Below, piece by piece: positions 1 to 9,700 of a stretch of 22,042 nucleotides of DNA; position 1 is the stretch's first letter; every line of letters begins with the position of its first letter. Under the pieces are notes generated by a model. The model was not told the DNA's origin and did not search any database. It worked only from the letters and a program-made list of their open reading frames with translations. Both the position numbers and the translations under genes were made by a program. Origin of the DNA: Bodo saltans (Eukaryota > Euglenozoa > Kinetoplastea > Eubodonida > Bodonidae); NCBI GenBank assembly GCA_001460835.1, contig CYKH01001400.1:17748-39789 (forward strand). Reading direction: 5' to 3'.

Positions 1-53
1 AAGGCCGCGATCTCCTTGACACCAAGCCCAACGTTCCCCTCCGCTCCGTCTAA
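1..53 (+). CDS. Possible 3' end of an upstream gene (last 16 codons)
   Basis: Reading from base 3, sixteen sense codons run to a TAA at 51-53 and encode GRDLLDTKPNVPLRSV. Twelve of the sixteen codons end in C, a composition unlike random sequence and unlike the A-rich spacer that follows, which suggests a true coding end, perhaps of a well-expressed gene. The competing frame starting at base 1 stays open until about base 165, but it has no comparable codon pattern and runs into sequence that looks non-coding. The fragment is too short to assign a family. If it is real, the upstream gene lies on the same strand as everything else in the window. Confidence 0.42.
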   Translation, partial: GRDLLDTKPNVPLRSV

Positions 54-450
54 ATTCGGTAGCTTCGCTTTTTGTGTGGAGTGTGTAAGTCCACAGAGAT
101 TGATTTCATTTGCACTCAGTGGAACGAAGCCAACAAGTGTTGCGGGGGTTTACGGGGAGAAGTGATCTGTCGACACGAACATTCTCGTCGGCAGAACAGA
201 TTTAAGAAAGACGTCGCAAGTGCAAAAGGGTCGAAAAGGAAAGTACGAGCATCGAACAGAAGAATTGTGTACATCATTTCACAATCAATCGTCGCCGTAG
301 TGACGGTGTGCGGGTGGGTTGTTTTGAACTACGATGCGCAAGAAACTTTTTTCGGTGATAAAAAAAAGAGCCAAAGGAAAAAGGGGAAAGGAGTTGCGTA
401 CAAGCCTTTCCTTGTCTTAAACAAATGTGGCGCGCGTGAAACCAAGTTTA

Positions 451-480
451 CAAAACACACCAAAACACACCAAAACAACA
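451..480 (+). repeat. Short CA-rich direct repeat, 10-bp unit
   Basis: Two identical copies of CAAAACACAC (451-460 and 461-470) are followed by a third, imperfect unit (471-480) and more A/C-rich sequence to about 492. It is simple low-complexity sequence in the spacer before the channel gene. No function can be read from it. Confidence 0.85.
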
Positions 481-597
481 AACAAATAACCAATTCACTT
501 CTGGTCGAATGTCATGAGATGGTGAAATGAAGAAAATCGATTGACTTTTTGGAAAAAAAAAAGGAAACACTTTTTGCTTGATGTTGAACTTATTTAA

Positions 598-623
598 TCT
601 ATTCTCCCCCTTTTTGACATCAG
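598..623 (+). promoter_or_regulatory. Candidate spliced-leader acceptor (polypyrimidine tract + AG), distal
   Basis: An unbroken pyrimidine run occupies 602-615, with a further TCT and one A before it, and the first AG follows at 622-623. This is the best polypyrimidine tract in the spacer. In kinetoplastids such a tract directs trans-splicing of the downstream mRNA and polyadenylation of the upstream one. Use of this site would give the channel mRNA a 5' UTR of about 121 bases before the spliced leader is counted. Confidence 0.45.
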
Positions 624-705
624 AGACGGCTTTGAATGCCAGACGATCGAGAGTAAGAAACCTCGAGCTACAACCTGAAAGATTAGATAGAACCCTCACG
701 TTGCA

Positions 706-728
706 CTTTATTTTTCGTTTCCCTGCAG
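706..728 (+). promoter_or_regulatory. Candidate spliced-leader acceptor, proximal to the channel gene
   Basis: A T-rich stretch containing TTTTTCGTTTCCC is followed by CAG, with AG at 727-728, seventeen bases before the ATG at 745. The tract is more interrupted than the one at 598-615. The short distance to the start codon would give a very short 5' UTR. Confidence 0.4.
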
Positions 729-744
729 TCAATACTCCCTCGAG

Positions 745-3700
745 ATGGACGAGGTCAGCATTGCGAGTACGTACGCCCAATTCTCATCACGTGGTGGTGG
801 TCATGACGAAGATGCCATGACCGCACTCCACCGCATCAACCCTGAGAAGGCCAACAACCTCCAACGAATTCTTCGCAGCCTGGGCCTAGAGAGCAGTCTC
901 TACGACCTGCTTATCGCCTCGTCTCGTAAAAGAAAAATCGTGGAGGAGGGCTCGAAGCTCATCGTTGACGATGTTCGCTTCACTGGACATTCATTCAAGT
1001 TTTTCGGAGTCACCCACCCGTTCCGTTTTGCGGCAATTCGTGTCGTCACGTATCATAAATACAACGCCATCATGACAGTATTCTTTGCACTCAGCTCCGG
1101 GTTGTTGTTATTTCGAGGAGATCCTGAAGATTTGTTTCCGAATGACAACTGGACGGCAGGGCAGATTGCTGCCCTGATTATTGACAGGCTGATGATAGTG
1201 TTGTTTACGTTAGATCTTTTGGTGTCGTTTCTTGCACATGGCGTGCTGAAGTGCATGCGGCAATACCGCTACCTGCTCGACACGATTGTCCTAGCGGCTG
1301 CAATGGCGCAGGAGCTTTCATCTGACTCCCTCAACGCCGCTAGCGTGCTGTTTGCAGTGAGCGCACTGCGCCCATTACGCATAGTCTCTCGCGTCCCTTC
1401 GATGCTTCGGTTGGTGAACATTCTTGTTGCGTGTTCCGATAAACTTATTCAAGTGGCATTTCTGATTCTTGGAATTTGTGTGGCATTCGCAATCGCTGCG
1501 GTCATTTTATTCTGTGACGCGTCGCACACGCGCTGCTACAACCCAACTTCTGATAGTTGGGGTTCGTCTTGCAATATTGATAGCAACAGTGACCCCACAG
1601 ATTTTCTGTACACTCCTTGTCCGGTCGGTTCGTACTGCACGGCCAATGGACCTACCATGACCCCGTACGCTTCCTACGATCACATTGGGTTTGCGATGCT
1701 TGTTCAAATTCAAGTCCTGACGTTAGACAATTGGGCGGACTTGGCGGTGGACATGATGAACTCGTTGACACCTGCCGCTGGGGTGTTCTTTGTCCTTAGT
1801 ACCTTCTTGCTTGCGTATTGGGCAACGAATCAATTTACTGCGGTGATTTTCGATTCGTTCTCCACAACCTTTGTCGAAGAGCGAGAGATGGAAGCACGAC
1901 GACAACACAATCGAGACGACGAAGGAGACGTTTCTGGTGGCGGTGGTCATCGCAAGCGCTTTACCTCGAAAGGTGCCGCGCCACATGCGCATCGCGTGGT
2001 GCAGCGCATGAAGCAAAGTATCGCTCAAGACTCCATCGCGAGCATGAAAACAGGCATAAAATCGGTTCGTGCCGTGGAATACGTGAAACAGGAAGTAGAA
2101 AGGGCCGCTGCCGATGCGGAAAACGCCACAAAGTCGAAGCGTGAACGAGACTTTTTCCTTAACGACACGCCTTTCGACGCCACCAAGCCGGATGTTGGGT
2201 ATCGCTATCAACAGTTAGAGGCATCCCTTCCCAGCGCATCGCAAAAGCTTCTAGGAGAGTTCAAGAATCGCCCCTATAAGAGTGAACGAGAACGCAATGC
2301 TGTGCTCAATCAATTTCACGTCATGAACGAACGTACTCGAGAAAAAACGTTGACGTTTCTTCACTGGCGTGAGAACGTGGGTGACGTGGTGGGACCTTCC
2401 CACTGCGACTCCTCTGGAAAGGGCCAAAACTTGTTGTCTCGCCAACGCGTACGATGGGCAGATGATGATGAAGACAAGAGCGTCGGAAGTGACATGTTAG
2501 ACATCAGTGGACGCTACTCAGTCTCGCTGCTCGAGGGAAGTCATGCTCATGAACTTCAGCTTGAGGCCTCAACTACCGACAAAGCGTATGACTCTCCTTG
2601 CCGCTACGAGCCACCCAACTTTGCTCTTCTGGATCCAACGAATCACCACATCAGCGACGAGGATGGCAGTGATGCAGAATGTGACTTCTCTTCTCGCAGT
2701 AGCGATGGAATCAGCGGAGAAAAGAAGGCGCCGCCGCCGCGCCCCAAAACGAAGAAGAAGCCAAGCCAACGGCAAACAGAAATGAGAGAGTATATCCAGC
2801 AGCTCAGAACAGAGCATCGGGAGCTGTGGACCACAGTAAGCAGTATCATGCCTTCCCTTCGCATGACACGCGACGTTGCCAAGGCACGCATCGAAAAAGC
2901 CGCTGAGCGCCTTGTCAGCAGAGGCTCCGTATTTTCAGTATCGTTAGCATCCATTCGAGCGGCTCTGCTTCCTGCGGCCTCTGCTCCTGTTCCACTTCAG
3001 CAGGAAGGACAACGTGTCCCATGGTCGTCAAGTGTCGAGGGAGGTGGCGACGACGTTTCAATGGCTGAGATCAACTCGTCAACTGCCCCTCGAGAAGAGG
3101 CAGCTGATGGTATCGACGCCCACGATCTTAGCAACTCTCCACCAACGCCAACGCAACGTCGAAGTTCTTCCTCGTCATCGTCATCGTCCTCTAGTTCCAC
3201 CAGTAGCTCTTCGAGTGATACTTCAAAGGACACACTTGATCGAGCAATTGAACAGCACGAGAAACTCATGCGTCGCAGCCATGTTGGGGCATCAGTCGTT
3301 GACGCTGCTGATGTTCCGCCACCAGGTGTTGAATCTCGTCGAGGATCAGTAAGCGTTATGGCCGCACGCGCGGCATCTGCAGTACGCCGGCGTCAGCAGC
3401 AAGCGCGAGACGCTCAGCGGTGGAGAGGGGCACAAAGCCTCGATGAATTCTTCGAGGTCCACGATGCAATCCCACCCATCGATAACGTTACCACCACAGG
3501 AACTGGCAGCATGATCGACATCATGCTAGATATCGAGGAATATCGTCGCGCCAATAAATCCCTACTTGGCTTGATTCGAGAATACAACGCCACCCGCATT
3601 CTCCCCCGACCCCAGCCGTCGCGATGGGAGATCATGAGGCGCACTATAGGCTCGTACCAACCCAGAGTGCGGTTGTATGAGCTCCTTCGAAGCCAGTGGT

Positions 3701-6700
3701 ACGATTGGGCCATCTTGATTGCGACACTGATGAATTGCATCTTGCTCGTGTTCATTTATCAAGGCGTGGATCAAGGCTATGAAACGTTCGTGGATACTGT
3801 ATCGTGCGTGGTGGATGTTGCCATCGTGTTTGACACGGTATCCCGCGTTGCGTTGACATCATTGGCGACATACTTTTTCCTTGCGCGTAGAAATATCTTC
3901 AATCTCGTCGAGTTCCTGATAATGGTTCTGTGCATTGCGGACCTTGTCGTTGCGTACACTGGCATCTTCCCATTCCTGAGAGTGTTCCGCGTTCTGCGAG
4001 CGATGAAGTTTATGCGACGGTTTCACTTACTGAGACAAATTTTGCTGCTGTTGCGCACCTCGCTTGGGTATCTTGTCAACTTGTTAGCCCTGCAAATTAT
4101 CGTGTGGGTCACATTCACGTACTGTGGACGGCAGCTCCTGGGCAGCTCCTTCCAGGCCCGTGAAGTCACCCAGCCATGTCAACACTTTTCTTCCTACGAG
4201 AGTTGCAACTACGAATCTGAGAACTGTGTATGGGCAAACGAAACGGAATTTCAGTTGTGGAATTTATCGTACATCCAAGCACTAAAAGGAGTTTCACCTT
4301 TAGACGCACCATCGCATACGATGTCAAAAAGTTTCACAGTTGCACACAACTCCGCAAGCATGTGGGGATCCAAGTCACAAACGTTGGGTCTAAGAACCCC
4401 CACGGCGAGCATGTCGCCACAGATCTCCAGATCATTGAGCATCAATGTGACTCCCACAAGAAAGTCTCCCACACTTCCTGAACCTCCGCCACCAGTAAAC
4501 ACAAGCGCTCCCAGCCCGACAGATGCACCCGCACCGGCCCCGCCGTCGTGGCTGTCATCCCAGAGGTGTCGTCAGTTTCAAGGGTGGGACGCTGTAAGTC
4601 CATTCGACCGCTTTTCATTTGAGACCCTCACCTATTCCTTTATCACCGTGTTTGATATTGCCACCAAGGATAACTGGTCGACGATTCAGTACCATTACAT
4701 GGAAGCGGTTGGGCCATACATGTTTCTCTTCTTCATGCTGGTGGTCATTGTGTGTGGGTACTTGATCTTATCGCTTCTGGTGGCGATTCTACTGGTCAAC
4801 TTCGAGCAGCGTGACGCCGTAGATTTGACAGATTTGAAAGATGATACCGAAGCGTTTGATCAGGACGTCATCGGCACTCAGGGGCAGTCCAACGCGGTGC
4901 TTGAGCGCATCGCAAATGAACACCTGCGCGAGCATCTTATTGAACGCGATTTCCACGAAACGAAAAGGAAGGAGCTAGCTGAGCGTCGAAAAGCGGAAGT
5001 CCAGCGTCTTCATAACGAGGCGAAGCAAAAAGAAGCGCGACGGCAGCAAAAGCGCGATGAGGCAGCGCTGCGAGCAGCAAAAAGGCTGGCTGGTACCACT
5101 GTCGTCAGCAGCGATGGTTCTGTTCAAGGGAAGGCGCCCTCCCTTGGAGGTGCTCCAGAGGAACTTGGTCGCTGGGACCGCTTTAAGATGTCCCTTGACA
5201 AATTCTTTACCTTCTCTGAAGCTTCCAAGAAGTCAACACCGTATCGTTGGCTCATGGGATTCGTGCACTACATTGCCAATTTTTCTGACGCATTAGAAAC
5301 TGAAATTGATGTTGTCGAGGGATCGTCGCTCTTCATATTTGGGCCAGAGCATCCGCTTCGCAAATTCTGTGTGCAACTTGTGGAGGGGCAATTTTTCCCA
5401 CTTGAGAAAGCAATCTTTTGGGTAACGTTGCTTCACTGCTTTGTATCGCCAGCATCGGTCAAACTTATTGAAACGTCAGCATTGCTCAATGCGTTTCACG
5501 CCATTGACTGGATCATCGCATCGCTGAGCATCGTCGAAATGCTGGCCCGCTGCATTGCCATGGGTGGATTTCTTGGACCGCACTCGTTCATCCGCAGCGG
5601 CGGTTGGTACAACGTGGGAGAGCTCAGCCTTGTCATCGTGAGTTTTATCGCCAATGTCCTCCCACTGATCATGAGTGCAGCGACGAACGGTGTGTATGAT
5701 GGTACTGCCATCGGTTTCGCTCTCAAAGCGTTCCGCCCATTCCGCGTTGTCACGAGAACAAGTTCCATGCGTAACGTCACCGCAGCCATCGCTCAAACTG
5801 TCCCTGAACTGGTGAACATTCTCGCTTTCAGTACGGTCATTTACGTGATGTTCTCAGTGATGTGTGTTGAGGCTTTTCGCGGCCGCATCAAACGCTGCAA
5901 CGATGGGTCTGATCGGAACGAAGTAGAGTGTGTCGGCATGTGGACAGCCACTCGAGGAGAAGACTTGGTCGAATTCCCAACGAACTGGAACGCGACAACA
6001 ATGGAGTTTCCCCGGCAGTGGACGAATGTTAATGAGTTCCACTTCGACGATTGCTACAACGCGTTTGTGTCGTTATTGCAAGTCTCTCTCGTGTCCAATT
6101 GGGGTGCCATTATGTACGCGATGATTGATGCTCCAAACTCTGCGGGTGGTTCACCGGTGCGGGACAATAATCCGCAAAATGCTGGGTGGCTCATTTTTTG
6201 GATCATTTTCTCCAATAATTTTCTTGTCAACATTTTCGTTGGCACCATCGTTGATCGCTTCAGCAAACTGAAAGATCAACTTCAAGGAAATTTGTTTATC
6301 TCCGCTGAGCAATCTGAAATTGCTCGTATCAAGAAGTCCCTCATCACCAAGACTGCCAAGAAGGTGTTGCGTGTTCCTGCAATCCCATGGGGAAATGCGG
6401 AATTGAACGATGTGTGCTACAGGATTGTGAGTCACGTTGTCTTCGTGAAATCCATTAAGTACATTCTGGTACTGAACACACTTCTGATTATGGCGGGACA
6501 CTATCAGCAAGTGGCGTGGTTCACGAACATGCAAGATTACGGGAATATGTCGTTCACGTTTGTGTTCATGATAGAGCTCGCGCTGAAGGTGTGTGTTGGT
6601 GGCTGGGACGTGTACTTTTCCATTCCCATACACTTTGTAGAGCTCGCCTCTGTTCTTCAAGGAATTGTTGAGTTTGGCTTCGTGTTCCGTGGCAAAGGCA

Positions 6701-9700
6701 CACCGGACGCGGTTCAGTTGTTTCGACTGATTCGCGTTGTGCGTTTGGTCAGAGATGCCAAAGGGTTGCGCAAGATTCTTCACACCGGGTACAAAGCACT
6801 CCCCGCCATGGGCAACATCGGCGCCGTCTTAGTGGCTGTGATCTTTTCATTTGCCATGATTGGAATCGCTCTTTTTCAGGATATTCGATATGACCTAACG
6901 GGGAACTGGTTCTCGCCAATGCTGTCTCTTCGGACCCTCCCCAAGGCAATGTTTACCCTCTATGCGGTGTCTACACTCGATAACTGGGCCCAGGTTCAAC
7001 AGATTGCAGGTGTCAGTGAACCTGACTGCATCAATGCGCATGATGACTGCGGCAATATGTTCTTGGCATCACTGTTCTTGAGCATATTTGTTGTGGCTGT
7101 GTCATTGATTATGTTAAATCTTTTCATGGCTGTAGTCCTTGAAAACTTCAGTGATGCTGTGTTGTTGCCTCAATACCTCGAAGAGCGACAGCGAGATGTG
7201 GAGGCCTTCCGAAAGGTCTGGAGTCAGTTTGACAATGGACGGAATGTGATCAGTGCCATGAGTATGGTGCCACTGCTGGAAGCACTTCCTGGCCCTCATC
7301 AACGGTTTGAGCAACTCCGCAACACCAGAGATGCTGCAGGGGATGATGATAGTGCTCACAGCTTGCAGAGCGAGGAAATGCGCGTGTACGCGGAGACGCA
7401 AACGATTGGCCTCGGTGGGTGTCCTCGAGGGTCTGTGATTCCCACCATCAAGCAGCTAAAATTGGTCGTGACAATGCCGAATGAGGAAATTCTATACCTC
7501 GACGCCATCAGCGCCATTGGTGAGAAAATCTACCACGCACAGCTTGTGGATGAACGCATTCGGAGAGCCCACGAACGTGCACTTCTCGATGCCGAAGAGA
7601 CACAATTGTCGTTTTCTGTCTGGTACGCAACCTCCCGCTTTCAGAAGCTCTTCCGGACACGCCTAAAAGACCAAAAGCAATACGCTCGAGTTGCAGCAGA
7701 AGAAGCAACGGTGTTGGTGACCGACCCCTCCATGTCCCGCGGCTTCATCCCCCCTCGCCACGCAGCAGGAGGCAACCCCATATGGAACGCAGTGCTGGAC
7801 CCTATCCTCGTCATGTACGTACGGCAGCACTTTAGATCAGCATGGACAGCTGACGGAGGCAATACAAAGATGAGAAAGATCACGCTCACAAAAAGGGGCG
7901 CTGCTGGTGGTGGAGCTGAAGAAAATGACGTGGTCGAGGATGAGGACGTGCGGCAGCAACGTCAGCTAATTCTAGAAGAAGTGGAAAAGCGGCAAACAAA
8001 GTCCCTCGCAGACACCATCAAAGAGCGACAAGTAGAAGTTGAAGAAGCGCCAGAAGTGATTGAAGATGACTCTTGGATGACTGTCATTCAGTATGAGGTT
8101 CATCATGGACTGGGAGGGAGTGGCGAGGACATTAGCCATTTCGGTAACGAATCTCCATTCGATCATCAATACAATGGAAGAACCACCAATCGAGCCCCGA
8201 CGAAGAACTCCGATGCGAGCAGTGGGCTGAAGCCACGCTTGGAAGTGGAACTTGGATTGTTGTGCCACGCCCCGCCGCTTGATGCGTTGATCCAAAATCG
8301 TCGGCGAGGCTTGCTCTTTCAGTTGTACGCTCAATCGTTCCAACGCAAGGATCCTTTTGACGCGGCAAAGTTGAGCACCCTTTCGAAGCAAACAGCTGTT
8401 CAGCTTCGCAGTGAGCTGGCACAGCAGCAAAAAGGTGGTGAGTGGAGCAAAGGTGGTGAGTGGAGCCTTGACGTTTGGTCCTCACGCACTGCCAGATGGA
8501 AGGCTCAACTTCCTCGTGCGGATGTTGCTCGCATTCCACCGCAGGTTTGGAGGTCTGATTTCAACATGCCTGTCGCTCGTCGAGTCCTTGACATTCAAAG
8601 AAAACGAAAAGTCGCAGTCACCGTAAATCGAGAGCACGTTCCTTTGGTCATCGACTGGGGAATCATGTTTCGTGTTTCTAACGAAGCCGCTATCTCACTT
8701 GTCAAGATTCGTCACGCAGCCCGCGAAACGATGGACACTACTGCGCCGCCACCGCTCATGCCTAGCGTCAGTGGAAACATCATGGATATCGAGTTGGAGG
8801 CATCGAACAAGTCGTTTGGACAACTGATAGCGTCCCAACGTTCACGCTCTGGTACCGTTGTAGGAGCAGACGGCTCGACGTCGTCTGGCAGCCCCTTCTC
8901 TAGTCGCCCACTTCTGAGGCATCCCACATTGATTGAGAGAATGGAGGAGATGGGGTTGAAGACAACCAACATGAGAATGGCGGAGGAGCGACGACAAGCG
9001 GAAGAGGCTGCTCGATATGCCGCTTCTGGCCAGAACGTCAGCGCCCTCGATCGCATTACCGCGTCGTTTGCAAACTCGAATGGAGCCGCCACAGCGGCAG
9101 CGGCACGTGGCGCCCCCACTGTCATTACGACCAACTCGTTTGTTCATGGGTCGTATCGCTCCTCTGCGCCCTCAGTCAGGTTGATGATGGAAGAGGGTAC
9201 CGAGCTGAGCCCAACCGCTAAGGAATTATTTCAGTTGGAGAACCGCGGTGTTCCCGGAGAGCATCTTACCACGTCCAACACGGCTGGCAGCTACAGCTTA
9301 CCGATTGAGGAGGACAACGGCATGCCGAAGCTGAGCTTTGCCGTTCTGACGAGGTTGTCGATGGCTGCTCGGCGCTTCAAGCGACGAAAAATGGAAGCGG
9401 AGACGGAGGCCCTGCGCAGACGACTGCGTGGTGGTCATGGTGCCGCCATGAGTGCCTACTCACGTATCTCCAAGGGACAAGAGACGGAAGGATCAGGTGT
9501 GTCAGGCTCGATGGGAGATGCGCTAAAGAAAGCGACTGGTGGCGTCAGTGGAGTTGCCACTGGACTAAAAAAGCGCGGGGAGAACGCATTGGCACTGTTC
9601 CGCAAAGCAAAGAATCTTATTCGAGAGGGTAAGGATCACCAAGCTGCCTTTCCTGCTGTCACAGACCCATCATCTCCACAAGGCCACAAGAGCGATCACA

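Larger units (their letters stand above)
54..744 (+). other. Spacer: presumed 3' UTR, intergenic sequence and 5' UTR
   Basis: This stretch has no convincing gene. It contains a purine-rich block (about 360-393), a CA-rich repeat (451-480), a run of ten A (553-562) and a C/T-rich block (598-615). A 152-codon open frame at 72-530 exists, but its product is full of Lys, Arg, Asn and Gln from purine-rich DNA and resembles no protein I know. An in-frame TAG at 688-690 closes the channel frame upstream of its start codon, so the channel gene does not extend further into this region. Confidence 0.7.

Noticed and set aside
72-530. 152-codon + strand open frame in the first spacer
   Set aside because: Its product is Lys/Asn/Gln-rich from purine-rich low-complexity DNA, with no domain or helix pattern, and it lies in presumed UTR sequence.
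578-820. 80-codon frame overlapping the channel start codon
   Set aside because: It overlaps the channel coding start out of frame, and its start lies upstream of both candidate splice acceptors, so it would be removed from the mRNA.
6151-6783. 210-codon - strand frame inside channel repeats III-IV
   Set aside because: It is antisense to conserved transmembrane coding sequence that plainly encodes S6, S1-S4 of the channel; it shows no family features.
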